Positions 8,820-18,192 of a stretch of DNA of 64,000 nucleotides are shown here, in pieces. The stretch comes from Odoribacter splanchnicus DSM 20712 (lineage in GTDB: Bacteria > Bacteroidota > Bacteroidia > Bacteroidales > Marinifilaceae), in assembly GCF_000190535.1 (NCBI RefSeq), contig NC_015160.1, positions 3,162,001 through 3,226,000 of the forward strand, given 5' to 3'. Position 1 is the first letter of the stretch. Every line of letters starts with the position of its first letter. Under the pieces are notes generated by a model. The model was given only the letters and a program-made list of their open reading frames with translations. It was not told the origin of the DNA and made no database searches. Made by a program: the position numbers and the translations under genes.

Positions 8820-10436
8820 CTAATCAGCTTGTACCCCTGTACCTTGTGCTTCAATCGCTTTCTTTATAGTTACATCATTCTGATAAAAGATCGGATAGAA
8901 ACCATCGTCGTCCAATACATGCCGTCCGATAAAGGCTTTGATTAAAGAATCAAGAACATCATAAGAATCCCGGATCCCTTTTTCATCCCGTTTCAGTCCT
9001 CTGGCCGCTGCATAATCCGCCATTTCATTCACCAGATCGAAGCGATCCAAATACTTCAGTAGTTGTTTATAATCCTTAATATTTTTAGTTTCCTGACGAT
9101 GCCGGTCCATAAAATCAAAAGTGAAATCATACAAATACTGATTTTTCCGGTTTACCTCCACCAAATAACGGGAGAAACCGACCGTATCTCCGGGTACGAA
9201 CAAATCGGGCATGATTCCGCCGCCACCGTATACCGTACGTCCGCCAACCGTCTGGAATTTAAGTTTTTCATCAAAATGTATACTATCTTTCTGAGAAAAT
9301 TCCCCATGCAACAGGCGTTGATAAATATCTGTATAATATTTTTCTTTTCCTTCGTCATAAGGTTTTTGAATAGAACGGCCGGAAGGCACATAATAACGGG
9401 CCACCGTCAATCGTAAAGCCGAATTATCCGGCAGCAGCCTTTGTTCCTGCACCAACCCTTTACCGAAAGAACGGCGTCCGACGATATTTCCCCGGTCATT
9501 GTCCTGAATCGCTCCGGCAAAAATCTCGCTGGCCGAAGCACTCGCCTCGTCGATCAGGACCGTCAGGGGCAATTGTTGATATTTCCCCTTGCCATTGGAA
9601 TTATAATCCATCCGGGGAGAAGCTTTTCCCTGCGTATATAAAATCAATTTTCCTTCAGGCAAAAATTCATTGATCATACGGATTGCAATCGGAAGAATCC
9701 CTCCTTCATTCTCGCGCAGATCAACGATCAACCGCTTCATTCCCAAGCCTTCAAGCTTAGCCAGGGAAGCCATAAATTCATCATAAGTATTCATCCCGAA
9801 GGTTTTCACCTTGATAAACCCGGTCGTATCGTCGAACATATAAGCCACATCCACACTTTTGATAGGAATACTTCCCCGGGTGATATTTTTGATCAACGGC
9901 TGTTTTTCTCCACGGCGGACAATCGTAAGCTGTACGTCGGTACCGATTTCTCCCCGCATCAGAGACATGATTTTATCCGTATTCATATTCCGGCCAGCGA
10001 CGATAGAATCGTTGACTTTCACAATCCGGTCACCATCCTGCAACCCGGCAGCTTCTGAAGGTCCACCGGGAACTACTTTGACGACAGTCACCGTATCCAG
10101 ATATTTATAAAACTGGACCCCGACTCCACCGAAATTTCCCACCATCTCTTCGTTCACCCGCTGCATATCTTTAGCCGGAATATAAACCGTATGCGGATCG
10201 AGATCATTCAATATCTGAGGGATAGCATCTTCCTCGATTTTATGTATATCCACCGAATCCACATAGGAATAATTGATCATATTCAGAATATAATCCAATT
10301 TACTACCTATCATCCGCTGCCCCATATTTACAGGCACTTCTTTATGATCCAACAGCGAATTGATCCCCATCCCTAAAACAATAGCCAAGGCAATAACCAC
10401 CGGCAAGACAATTGCTTTCAATTTATTGTTGTACAT
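8820..10436 (-). CDS. S41-family C-terminal processing protease with PDZ domain
   Basis: 538 residues. There is an N-terminal membrane anchor (about 9-27), a PDZ domain at about 100-175 (VVPGGPSEAAGLQDGDRIVK), and a tail-specific protease domain with the catalytic Ser inside SASASE (299-304) and Lys326 in RRSFGKGLVQ. It matches CtpA/Prc enzymes that trim or degrade envelope proteins from their C-termini. A long C-terminal extension (about 390-538) is usual in Bacteroidetes members. The gene follows the polyprenyl synthase gene by three bases. Confidence 0.93.
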   Translation of the reverse strand: MYNNKLKAIVLPVVIALAIVLGMGINSLLDHKEVPVNMGQRMIGSKLDYILNMINYSYVDSVDIHKIEEDAIPQILNDLDPHTVYIPAKDMQRVNEEMVGNFGGVGVQFYKYLDTVTVVKVVPGGPSEAAGLQDGDRIVKVNDSIVAGRNMNTDKIMSLMRGEIGTDVQLTIVRRGEKQPLIKNITRGSIPIKSVDVAYMFDDTTGFIKVKTFGMNTYDEFMASLAKLEGLGMKRLIVDLRENEGGILPIAIRMINEFLPEGKLILYTQGKASPRMDYNSNGKGKYQQLPLTVLIDEASASASEIFAGAIQDNDRGNIVGRRSFGKGLVQEQRLLPDNSALRLTVARYYVPSGRSIQKPYDEGKEKYYTDIYQRLLHGEFSQKDSIHFDEKLKFQTVGGRTVYGGGGIMPDLFVPGDTVGFSRYLVEVNRKNQYLYDFTFDFMDRHRQETKNIKDYKQLLKYLDRFDLVNEMADYAAARGLKRDEKGIRDSYDVLDSLIKAFIGRHVLDDDGFYPIFYQNDVTIKKAIEAQGTGVQAD

Positions 10437-10439
10437 ATA

Positions 10440-11417
10440 TTACTTCTTACGTTTTCCGATAAAATCAATCATCTCATAAAACCGGACTTTCCTTTCTTCA
10501 GGAACTTCTATTTTATCCAAAGCAATCCGGCTTTTTTCAAGATAATCGTCCACTTTAGCCCTCAGTGCCTCTTTTACTCCCGAACGATTGTATATTTCTG
10601 TCACTTCCTTGATCTTTTCCTGAGGATTGAATTTTTCTTTCACGACCCACTCTTTCAATAAAGCCTTATCTTCTTCAGAAGCCAACTCAAAAGCTTTGAT
10701 CAGCAGATAAGTCTTTTTGTTACAGAGGATATCCCCACCGATTTTCTTCCCGAACTCTTCCACGTCTCCGTAGACATCAAGATAATCGTCTTGCAGCTGA
10801 AATACCAACCCCAGGTATCCACCGAAATCATAGAGCTCTTTGTATTCATGTTCAGGAGCGCCGGCAATCAAAGCACCGTGACGCATACTTCCGGCAATCA
10901 ATACAGAAGTCTTCAGGTAGATCATCTGGATATATTCTTCTTCCGTTACATCGTCCCGGGTTTCGAATTCCATGTCATATTGCTGTCCTTTGCAAACATC
11001 CATCGCCACCTGGTTAAAACCATCGATTACCCGGCGTAAATAAGGATCCTCACAAGTCTCGATATACTTATAAGCCGTGATAGCCGCAGCATCACCACTC
11101 AAAATAGCCACATTACTATTCCATTTTTTATGGACAGTCTGACGTCCCCGACGTAATTCGGCATCGTCCATAACATCGTCATGCAACAAGGTGTAATTAT
11201 GGAAAATCTCAATCCCGATAGCAGATTTTAAAGCCTTCCCGATATCGTCCCGGTACAGGTTATACGCCATCAGAGTCAGTACAGGCCGAAGTCGCTTTCC
11301 CCCATCTTCCATAATATATTTGATCGGTTCGAACAAAGAATAAGGTTCTTCTACATATTCTTGCTTATCTAATTCAGCCTTAATAACTTCCCGAAGTTGT
11401 TCAATTGTATACATCAT
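10440..11417 (-). CDS. Polyprenyl diphosphate synthase (trans-isoprenyl chain elongation)
   Basis: 325 residues. First aspartate-rich motif DDVMDD at 80-85 and second motif DDYLD at 210-214 (QLQDDYLDVYGD), with GGKRLRP for diphosphate binding at about 39-45. The family condenses isopentenyl diphosphate with an allylic primer for quinone or carrier-lipid biosynthesis. The product length (C15, C20 or longer) cannot be fixed from motifs alone. It appears to be the first gene of a three-gene minus-strand operon with the S41 protease and the endonuclease. ATG at 11417 or 11414. Confidence 0.9.
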   Translation of the reverse strand: MMYTIEQLREVIKAELDKQEYVEEPYSLFEPIKYIMEDGGKRLRPVLTLMAYNLYRDDIGKALKSAIGIEIFHNYTLLHDDVMDDAELRRGRQTVHKKWNSNVAILSGDAAAITAYKYIETCEDPYLRRVIDGFNQVAMDVCKGQQYDMEFETRDDVTEEEYIQMIYLKTSVLIAGSMRHGALIAGAPEHEYKELYDFGGYLGLVFQLQDDYLDVYGDVEEFGKKIGGDILCNKKTYLLIKAFELASEEDKALLKEWVVKEKFNPQEKIKEVTEIYNRSGVKEALRAKVDDYLEKSRIALDKIEVPEERKVRFYEMIDFIGKRKK

Positions 11418-11530
11418 CTCCTTTCAATTTAGAAAGCTGCTAAATTAACAAAAGAAGCCGGAAATTCATCGGAAAGCCCGGAATTTTTATAACAACAGGG
11501 TAATACCTCCATTAAAAAATAATTTTTACA

Positions 11531-11560
11531 AAAAAGTGCCCGGTAAACCGGACACCTTTT
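11531..11560 (-). terminator. Rho-independent terminator of the alcohol dehydrogenase gene
   Basis: GTGCCCGG (11536-11543) and CCGGACAC (11548-11555) form an 8-pair stem with one mismatch and a TAAA loop. On the minus strand it is followed by a run of T and lies about 25 bases past the dehydrogenase stop. Confidence 0.8.
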
Positions 11561-11582
11561 TATTCATGCGATTACTGACGGA

Positions 11583-12725
11583 TTATTTACAATTTTCGAG
11601 TATTTGGCCGGCAATCTCAGCCGTTACATCCTGATCTTCTCCAAAAGCGACCTGACGTTGTGTAAAACGCTTCTGAATCTCGAGAATTGTCTCTTCCCCG
11701 ATTCCGGCATCCCCTAAGCGAGTAGGTAATCCGAGACTTTTGAAAAATTCTTCTGTTTTTTGAATCGCCTTATCAGCTCTTTCTTCATCGGTTCCTTGAT
11801 CGATATGCCAGATCCGTTCGCCATATTGCACGAGTTTAGCCATTTTTTTCTGTTTCAATGTACGCCATAATCCCGGTAGGACGATAGCCAATGTTGCTCC
11901 ATGAGTCAAACCATGTAAAGCCGTCAGTTCATGACCGATCATATGGGTGGCCCAATCCTGCCGTACTCCCATAGCAACAAAGCCATTGAGTCCCATTGTA
12001 GCACAAAGCATAAACTCGGACATCAGCTCATAATTATCCTGTTTACGAAGAACCTCGGGAGCGATCTCTATTAAAGTATGGACAATTCCTTCTGCCCATC
12101 TGTCCATGAGGCGGGATTGTCCCGGAGTGGTCATATATTGCTCCATGACGTGCACAAAAGTATCGGCGATTCCACAAGCGACCTGATAAGGAGGCAAAGT
12201 ATAAGTAACCGTCGGATCAAGAATAGAAAAAACCGGATAATTAGAATAGAAAGGATATTTTTCGGCTGTTTCTTTCCGGGAGATCACAGCTCCGCTATTC
12301 ATTTCCGAACCCGTAGCCGGCAAGGTCAGGACTGTTCCTAAAGGTAAAGTGTGCTTCTCACAACCTTTCAACACCAAATCCCAGGCATCGCCTTCATACA
12401 AAATACCGGCAGATATCAGCTTCGTACCGTCGATCACCGAACCACCGCCGACAGCCAATAAATAATCTACCTTTTTCTCTTTTCCCAATTCGATAGCCTT
12501 ACGCAGCGTCTCGATCTTCGGGTTAGCCTCGATCCCCCAAAATTCCGTCACCTCAAATCCTTTTAAAGCTTCTTTTACCTGATCATAAACTCCGTTTTTA
12601 CGAACACTTCCTCCTCCGAAAGTCACCAGTATACGCTTTCCGGCAGGTATTTCTTTCGCTAACTGTCCGATCATCCCTTTACCAAAAATTAGTTTGGTCG
12701 GATTTTGAAAAATAAAATTCTCCAT
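11583..12725 (-). CDS. Iron-containing NAD(P)H-dependent alcohol dehydrogenase (YqhD/BDH-like)
   Basis: The start at 12725 gives MENFIFQNPTKLIFGKG, the standard N-terminus; an in-frame ATG at 12791 would add a non-homologous leader. 380 residues. The nucleotide site GGGSVIDGTK is at about 93-102, and the metal ligands lie in GIADTFVHVMEQY (Asp188, His192) and HMIGHELTALHGLTHG (His residues 261-275). Group III dehydrogenases reduce aldehydes such as butanal, methylglyoxal or other toxic short aldehydes. The gene is a single unit with its own terminator. Confidence 0.9.
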   Translation of the reverse strand: MENFIFQNPTKLIFGKGMIGQLAKEIPAGKRILVTFGGGSVRKNGVYDQVKEALKGFEVTEFWGIEANPKIETLRKAIELGKEKKVDYLLAVGGGSVIDGTKLISAGILYEGDAWDLVLKGCEKHTLPLGTVLTLPATGSEMNSGAVISRKETAEKYPFYSNYPVFSILDPTVTYTLPPYQVACGIADTFVHVMEQYMTTPGQSRLMDRWAEGIVHTLIEIAPEVLRKQDNYELMSEFMLCATMGLNGFVAMGVRQDWATHMIGHELTALHGLTHGATLAIVLPGLWRTLKQKKMAKLVQYGERIWHIDQGTDEERADKAIQKTEEFFKSLGLPTRLGDAGIGEETILEIQKRFTQRQVAFGEDQDVTAEIAGQILENCK

Positions 12726-12830
12726 AGTTTCTATATTATCGATTATCTGTTTTATTAAATCACTCTGACAAATATACCGAATATCCCACAATTAAAAAAT
12801 ATTTTATATCTTCGTAGAAACAAACAAACT

Positions 12831-13133
12831 ATGGAAATCACACATCTTCCTGAAGACAATCTGTTTAAGACAGTCGTGGACGGCTACACGGCCTATGTCA
12901 CTTATATCATCCGGGACGGCAAACTGGATATCCGTCATACTATCGTCCCCCCCGAAATCGGAGGCCGGGGGATCGCAGCTCAACTAGTAAAAGCAACTTA
13001 TGATTACGCCCTGAAACATCACCTCCAGCCTATCGCCACTTGCTCCTATGCTGTCGTTTGGCTGCAAAGACATCCGGAATATCACGGCCACCCCGGAAAA
13101 GATTACGGAGGATGCAGCAGTTGTGCTCTGTAA
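12831..13133 (+). CDS. Small GNAT-like N-acetyltransferase (YidJ/Gcn5-like)
   Basis: 100 residues. The acetyl-CoA binding motif is GGRGIAAQLVKATYDYALKH, and the short length matches the PF14542 type of GNAT, which has only the core fold. The substrate is unknown. A TATCTTCG box (one mismatch to TAnnTTTG) lies about 20 bases upstream of the start. The C-terminus ends CSSCAL. Confidence 0.8.
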   Translation: MEITHLPEDNLFKTVVDGYTAYVTYIIRDGKLDIRHTIVPPEIGGRGIAAQLVKATYDYALKHHLQPIATCSYAVVWLQRHPEYHGHPGKDYGGCSSCAL

Positions 13134-13169
13134 TCGCAAATGAATTTTCATAGAATTCAAAACTCCAAC

Positions 13170-13192
13170 AAAACAAAAAGAACCGGGTTCTT
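13170..13192 (-). terminator. Terminator downstream of tRNA-Arg
   Basis: AAGAAC (13178-13183) and GTTCTT (13187-13192) form a stem around CGG. On the minus strand it is followed by TTTTGTTTTG. It lies 19 bases beyond the tRNA 3' end. Confidence 0.65.
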
Positions 13193-13210
13193 CCGATTCT
13201 TTCTGTTTTG

Positions 13211-13282
13211 TAGCCGAGCCGGGAATCGAACCCGAATCTAAAGTTTAGGAAACTTCCGTTCTATCCATTGAACTACTCAGCC
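13211..13282 (-). tRNA. tRNA-Arg (anticodon CCT)
   Basis: The minus strand folds as a cloverleaf: acceptor GGCTGAG with CTCGGCT and discriminator A (one terminal G-T pair), D arm GTTC/GAAC, anticodon stem GAAGT/ACTTT with loop TTCCTAA giving anticodon CCT, and T arm TCGGG-TTCGATT-CCCGG. CCA is not encoded. It reads the codon AGG. 72 bases long. Confidence 0.95.
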
Positions 13283-13351
13283 AATTTTCAAGCGCAAAAG
13301 TAAGAAATTAATTTCTAATTTCCACGTTTTCCAATTTCCAAATAGTTATTA

Positions 13352-13359
13352 TACCTTTG
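13352..13359 (+). promoter_or_regulatory. Bacteroidetes -7 box for dtd
   Basis: TACCTTTG matches TAnnTTTG. It lies about 20 bases before the dtd ATG, so the 5' leader would be short. Only a weak T-rich -33 region (13327-13330) is seen. Confidence 0.55.
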
Positions 13360-13378
13360 TTCCACAAATAAAACAGGT

Positions 13379-13831
13379 ATGAAAGTAGTTATACAACGGG
13401 TTATTCAAGCCAGTGTCACTATTCAGCAACAGCTACATGCTTCTATCGGACGGGGAATGATGATTCTCGTGGGGATTCAAGCGGACGATCATGAAGAAGA
13501 TATTGAATGGCTAAGCAGTAAAATCTGTAACTTACGGATTTTTGACGATGAAAACGGAGTAATGAATCGTTCTATTCTGGAGACAGCAGGGGAGGTTTTA
13601 GTAGTCAGTCAGTTCACTCTAATGGCTCGTACCAAAAAAGGTAACCGCCCCTCGTACATCGACGCAGCTAAACCGGAAATCTCCGTTCCTTTGTATGAGA
13701 AATTCGTTCAATCACTTCAGAAAGAGTTACAAAAGGAAATCAAAACCGGCGTATTCGGAGCCGACATGCAAGTCGGGCTAATTAACGATGGCCCGGTAAC
13801 GATTATAATCGATTCCAAAAACAGACTATAA
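13379..13831 (+). CDS. dtd: D-aminoacyl-tRNA deacylase
   Basis: 150 residues, the usual length. The two active-site signatures are present: SQFTLMA (77-83) and NDGPVT (136-141, variant of NxGPxT). The enzyme hydrolyses D-amino acids and glycine mischarged on tRNA, in the cytoplasm. It is followed after 12 bases by the MazG-like gene, so the two sanitising enzymes are probably co-transcribed. Confidence 0.95.
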   Translation: MKVVIQRVIQASVTIQQQLHASIGRGMMILVGIQADDHEEDIEWLSSKICNLRIFDDENGVMNRSILETAGEVLVVSQFTLMARTKKGNRPSYIDAAKPEISVPLYEKFVQSLQKELQKEIKTGVFGADMQVGLINDGPVTIIIDSKNRL

Positions 13832-13843
13832 ACCGAGTACTTT

Positions 13844-14167
13844 ATGGAGTTAAAAGAGTTACAGGAAAAAGTGGACGAATGGATAAAATCTTATGGGGTT
13901 CGTTATTTTAATGAATTGACCAATATGACTATCCTAACGGAGGAAGTCGGAGAATTAGCCCGTGTCATGGCCCGAAAATATGGAGAACAATCTTTCAAAG
14001 AAGGGGAAAAAGATAACCTGGCGGATGAAATGGCAGATATATTATGGGTATTGACCTGTTTAGCAAATCAAACCGGAGTAGATCTCACCGAAGCGATGGA
14101 AATTAATTTTGCAAAAAAAACGGCAAGAGATCTAAAAAGGCATAAAAACAATCCGAAAATACAATAA
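13844..14167 (+). CDS. MazG-like nucleotide pyrophosphohydrolase
   Basis: 107 residues, a single MazG-type domain. The metal-binding helices are visible: EEVGELARVMARKYGEQ at about 29-45 and NLADEMADILWVL at about 60-72, giving the ExxE and ExxD pattern. Members hydrolyse (d)NTPs to monophosphates and clean the nucleotide pool. The substrate preference is unknown. It lies in tandem with dtd. Confidence 0.88.
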   Translation: MELKELQEKVDEWIKSYGVRYFNELTNMTILTEEVGELARVMARKYGEQSFKEGEKDNLADEMADILWVLTCLANQTGVDLTEAMEINFAKKTARDLKRHKNNPKIQ

Positions 14168-14185
14168 GCTTTCACATATTCTTGT

Positions 14186-14193
14186 TAAATTTG
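14186..14193 (+). promoter_or_regulatory. Candidate -7 box for the RND/MMPL exporter
   Basis: TAAATTTG matches TAnnTTTG and lies 104 bases before the exporter ATG. No clear TTTG at -33 is seen. Confidence 0.35.
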
Positions 14194-14296
14194 TCCGTTA
14201 ATGATTTATGGCGGAATCTCAGTATTGTGGTAAGAATTGACTTTTCGGCATTCGTAATAAATATATACCTATTGAAGATTTCATTTAAATTTCACT

Positions 14297-16702
14297 ATGT
14301 GGACTAAGATTGCAGGGATTATTCTTCGAAATCGGATTGCTTTTATAGCCGGAGTATTACTCGGAACCATTTTCATGGGATTTCAAGCCAGAAAAATTCA
14401 AATGTCCTATGAAAGTGCAGATTTGCTCCCCAAAACAGACAGTGCCTATCTCGACTATACCCGTTTCAGAGAAACTTTCGGGCAAGAGGGGAATGTTATG
14501 GTTTTTGCCATTCAGGATTCCGGTTTCTATCAACTGAACAAGACCAACGACTGGATTCAGATGGGCAATGATATCAAAGCCCTTCAGGGAGTCAATGCCT
14601 TGATGTCTATCACACATACATTTAATTTACAGAAAAATACCGATCTCAAAAAATTCGAAGTTCTTCCTATTTTTCCTTCTCACATCGAAACACAGGCAGA
14701 GCTCGACAGTCTGGCTTATGTGGCCGAACATCTCCCTTTTTATGACGGTATGCTTATCAACCGCGACAAGCATACCTACAATATGATGATCACCGTATCC
14801 GCCGAGGTAATGAATTCTCCGGCACGGGTAAAACTAGTACAGGATGTACTGGAAATCACCAAACGTTTTACTGAAAAATATCACCTGAAAATGCATTATT
14901 CCGGGATGCCTTATATCCGGGTAATCAATGCCGAAAATATCAAAGGCGAAATGTATATGTTCATTGCCCTATCGCTTTTGATCACAGCTATTATTCTCTA
15001 TCTGTTTTTCAGGTCTTTCCGGATTGTAGGCTTCTGTGTCGGGATCATCGGGATCAACGTAATCTGGGCCATCGGTTTTATGGCTATGATGGGCATTAAG
15101 ATTACCTTATTGACTGCCATGTTACCACCTTTGCTCATTGTAATCGGTATTCCCAACTGTGTCTACATGGTCAATAAATATCATGCCGAATATGTGAGGC
15201 ACGGTAACAAAATCAAAGCTTTGCAGCGAATGATCCAAAAAGTCGGAAATGCATCCTTACTTTCCAACCTGACGACAGCTGCGGGATTTGCTACTTTCAT
15301 CATCACTTCGAGCCAAATTCTTGTAGACTTCGGTCTCATCGCTTTTATCAGTATCTCTACCGTATTTTTTATCTGTCTGATTCTGATACCCAGTGTTTTC
15401 AGTTATTTACCCGTCCCCGATACCAAACAAACCAAACATCTTTATAATCCTTTTATCAACAAAGTGATCGATAAACTGATCTACTTGGTGATCAATCGCC
15501 GGCATACCATTTATTATATAACAATTGTGCTCGTTATTGCGGGAATATTCGGAATCACTTTGATGAAAACCACCGGTTATATGGTGGACGATTTGAAAGA
15601 AACCGATCCCATCCGCCAAGATCTGTCTTTCTTCGAGTCGAACTTCGACGGATTGATGCCCTTAGAGGTAACCCTGGATTTCGGAAAACCGAACCAGGTA
15701 TTCAAATTAAGCAATCTAGAGAAATTGGACCGGTTAAATACCGAACTATCACAAGATCCGGATCTTTCACGGGCGTTATCGGTAGTCGAAGCGGCCAAAT
15801 TTGCCAACCAGGCTTATTATAACGGAAAAGTTTCTTATTACAAACTCCCCAGTAACATGACCAAAAATTTCATTATGAAATACGTCATGGAATCGACAGG
15901 AGGTATGAATGCCATGGCCAATTCCTTTGTCGATTCAACCATGCAAAAAGTAAGAATGAATTTCCGGGTGAAAGATATCGGAACCAAAAAAATGGAAGCT
16001 AAAGAAGATTCTCTGTATAAAAAGATAGAAACGATATTCCCGAGAGATAAACATGATATATCGGTTACCGGCTCGAGTGTTATTTTTTTCAAGGGTAACC
16101 AATACCTGATCAAAAACCTGTTTTCTTCATTGGCTTTAGCCATCGTCCTGATTGCAGGATTCATGGCCTGGATGTTTAAAAGTAAAAGAATGGTACTGAT
16201 TGCTTTAGTACCCAATGTCATTCCTCAGATCATCACGGCTGCCGTAATGGGATATTTCGGTATTCCTATAAAGGCATCCACCATTCTCGTATTCAGTGTC
16301 GCTTTCGGAATTTCTGTCGACAATACCATTCACTATCTGGCTAAATACCGTCAGGAACTACAGGCTACCAATTGGAGTATCCGTTCTTCGGTAGTCCTGG
16401 CGTTAAAAGAGACCGGTCAAAGTATGATTTATACATCTATCATCTTATTATTCGGATTCGGTATCTTCTGCCTGTCTAGTTTCGGCGGGACTTTCGCTTT
16501 AGGATTGTTAACCTCTATCACGCTGTTCGCCGCCATGCTGGCTAATTTAATCCTGCTTCCTTCTTTACTATTGACCATGGAGCACAGCATCAGTAAACGT
16601 ACTTTCCGGGCAGAGCCACTTCTTCAGATTTACAATGAAGAAGAAGACATCGATGAAGATAAGCTGGAAATAGAACATGAAGATAAAGAAAAACAGGACT
16701 GA
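14297..16702 (+). CDS. RND/MMPL-family membrane transporter (HpnN/patched-like)
   Basis: 801 residues with two repeats, each having one leading membrane helix, a large periplasmic loop and a five-helix bundle. Helices cluster near 13-30, 220-375, 402-422 and 610-750. The second repeat carries AFGISVDNTIHYLAKYRQ, the region with the proton-relay Asp typical of MMPL/RND proteins. Such proteins export lipids or hydrophobic compounds with proton motive force. There is no adjacent membrane-fusion or outer-membrane partner, which argues for a lipid-trafficking type and not a drug-efflux tripartite pump. The tail is highly acidic and charged. Confidence 0.85.
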   Translation: MWTKIAGIILRNRIAFIAGVLLGTIFMGFQARKIQMSYESADLLPKTDSAYLDYTRFRETFGQEGNVMVFAIQDSGFYQLNKTNDWIQMGNDIKALQGVNALMSITHTFNLQKNTDLKKFEVLPIFPSHIETQAELDSLAYVAEHLPFYDGMLINRDKHTYNMMITVSAEVMNSPARVKLVQDVLEITKRFTEKYHLKMHYSGMPYIRVINAENIKGEMYMFIALSLLITAIILYLFFRSFRIVGFCVGIIGINVIWAIGFMAMMGIKITLLTAMLPPLLIVIGIPNCVYMVNKYHAEYVRHGNKIKALQRMIQKVGNASLLSNLTTAAGFATFIITSSQILVDFGLIAFISISTVFFICLILIPSVFSYLPVPDTKQTKHLYNPFINKVIDKLIYLVINRRHTIYYITIVLVIAGIFGITLMKTTGYMVDDLKETDPIRQDLSFFESNFDGLMPLEVTLDFGKPNQVFKLSNLEKLDRLNTELSQDPDLSRALSVVEAAKFANQAYYNGKVSYYKLPSNMTKNFIMKYVMESTGGMNAMANSFVDSTMQKVRMNFRVKDIGTKKMEAKEDSLYKKIETIFPRDKHDISVTGSSVIFFKGNQYLIKNLFSSLALAIVLIAGFMAWMFKSKRMVLIALVPNVIPQIITAAVMGYFGIPIKASTILVFSVAFGISVDNTIHYLAKYRQELQATNWSIRSSVVLALKETGQSMIYTSIILLFGFGIFCLSSFGGTFALGLLTSITLFAAMLANLILLPSLLLTMEHSISKRTFRAEPLLQIYNEEEDIDEDKLEIEHEDKEKQD

Positions 16703-16722
16703 GTATTTACTTAGTCCTGTTT
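16691..16722. terminator. Bidirectional terminator between the exporter and deoC
   Basis: AAACAGGACT (16691-16700) pairs perfectly with AGTCCTGTTT (16713-16722). The left arm overlaps the last codons of the exporter gene. T-rich sequence follows on the plus strand and the convergent deoC gene can use the same hairpin. Confidence 0.85.
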
Positions 16723-16740
16723 TCCTGTTTACACAGTATC

Positions 16741-17616
16741 TTACTTTATCATCTGCAAAGCTTTGATTTCCTTCACAATATCGTCCATTAATTGAGAAGC
16801 CCCGATCCGGAAATAATAAGGAGTCAGCCATTCACATCCCAGAACATGATTTACGATAGTCAGATATCGGATGGCATTCTGAGCTTTCGACACTCCTCCG
16901 GCTACTTTCAACCCGATCCTTTTTCCGGTTTGGGCATAATATTGCCGGATTGCTTCACACATCACATAAACCGACTCCGGTGTTGCATTCACAGGGACTT
17001 TTCCGGTAGAGGTTTTGATAAAATCAGCTCCTGCATACGCAGCGATTAACGAAGCATTGAAAATACTTTCCAAGTCTTTCAATTCGCCGGTTTCCAAAAT
17101 GACCTTTAACCGGACATTTTCACAAACTTTCCGGATAGCCTTCAATTCGCGATATACTTTTTCATAATTTTTTTCCAGAATATCCCCGACCGAGATGACA
17201 ACATCGACTTCTTGTGCCCCTGCACCGATCGCCATTTTACATTCAGCCAATTTTATTTCGGTAAATGTCTGGGAATTAGGAAAATTTCCCGCCACTACTG
17301 CCGTCTGAATCTCCGTTCCTTTCAATCCCTCCCGAACAATTCCGGCATAATTAGAAAATACACACACAGCAGCGACATCCCGCAAATTAAACTTCTTCAG
17401 TTTTTTCAGCAAATCAGCAGTAAAATTCTTTACTGATTCTTCGGTATCTGAAACTTTCAAGGTTGTGTAATCCATACAAGAAACACAAAATTCCAGATTT
17501 TCAATACAATAAGCCTGCTTAATCTCTTTTTCTACAACACCATCCAGTTCGAACTGAATTTTTTCGTCCAGGCTGACACAATTGTACGTTGCTAAAATTT
17601 CTGATATACCATCCAT
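16741..17616 (-). CDS. deoC: Deoxyribose-phosphate aldolase
   Basis: 291 residues. The catalytic Schiff-base Lys is in DFIKTSTGK (Lys201), the second active-site Lys in GLKVAGG (Lys237), and the Asp in DYTTLK near 48. The motif EVDVVISVGD is also typical. It cleaves 2-deoxyribose 5-phosphate to glyceraldehyde 3-phosphate and acetaldehyde. A YjbR-family gene lies just upstream on the same strand (37 bases apart). Confidence 0.95.
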   Translation of the reverse strand: MDGISEILATYNCVSLDEKIQFELDGVVEKEIKQAYCIENLEFCVSCMDYTTLKVSDTEESVKNFTADLLKKLKKFNLRDVAAVCVFSNYAGIVREGLKGTEIQTAVVAGNFPNSQTFTEIKLAECKMAIGAGAQEVDVVISVGDILEKNYEKVYRELKAIRKVCENVRLKVILETGELKDLESIFNASLIAAYAGADFIKTSTGKVPVNATPESVYVMCEAIRQYYAQTGKRIGLKVAGGVSKAQNAIRYLTIVNHVLGCEWLTPYYFRIGASQLMDDIVKEIKALQMIK

Positions 17617-17653
17617 TATCTTGTTGTTTATTTATCTTATTAAAAGAGGACAA

Positions 17654-18010
17654 TCATACCTCCAAAAGCTTCCGATCGCTTTTGGATAGTTTCGATAACA
17701 CTAACCGATATGAATTTCCTATCCAGATTCTGAGCATATTATCGCTTACCGAACCATCTATTAGTACGGTATTCCAATATCTTTTGTTCATATGATACCC
17801 AGGAAGCACAGCAGGAAATCGTTCCCGCAATTCAATAGCCTCTTCCGGATCACATTTCAGGTTCATTTTTAACTCGCCTTCATCCATCGGAGCAAAACAA
17901 AACATCTTCCCACCTACTTTGAAAACCAGTACATCACCCCATAAAATTTCAGTCGTCACAAACTTCAAACTCTGGCAATATTCGGTCAGTTCCTCTATAT
18001 TCATGGACAC
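17654..18010 (-). CDS. MmcQ/YjbR-family protein
   Basis: 118 residues, matching the length and pattern of the YjbR fold: EILWGDVLVFKVGGKMFCFA, LKCDPEEAIELRERFP and PGYHMNKRYWNTVLIDG. These proteins have a double-wing DNA-binding-like fold but no proven molecular role. The gene lies upstream of deoC on the same strand and diverges from mutS. Confidence 0.88.
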   Translation of the reverse strand: MSMNIEELTEYCQSLKFVTTEILWGDVLVFKVGGKMFCFAPMDEGELKMNLKCDPEEAIELRERFPAVLPGYHMNKRYWNTVLIDGSVSDNMLRIWIGNSYRLVLSKLSKSDRKLLEV

Positions 18011-18059
18011 AAAATTACATAATGTTTACGAGCTTTTAAACTTTTCTCCCCGAAAATAT

Positions 18060-18067
18060 TTATCTTT
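18060..18067 (+). promoter_or_regulatory. Candidate -7 box for mutS
   Basis: TATCTTTG matches TAnnTTTG, 125 bases upstream of the mutS ATG. This would give an untranslated leader of about 115 bases. Confidence 0.45.
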
Positions 18068-18192
18068 GAATGCCGTTTATAAGTACAAGTCAGCAGTCAG
18101 AATTAAGTCATTATTTTGTGCAGATAATGAAAGGTTTACACTATTGATACAAAACAAAATAAAATATCCAGCAATCAAAAAACAACATAAAT

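Noticed and set aside
14297-16702. Drug-efflux RND pump
   Set aside because: The length (801 residues) and lack of adjacent fusion and outer-membrane genes fit the MMPL/HpnN type better.
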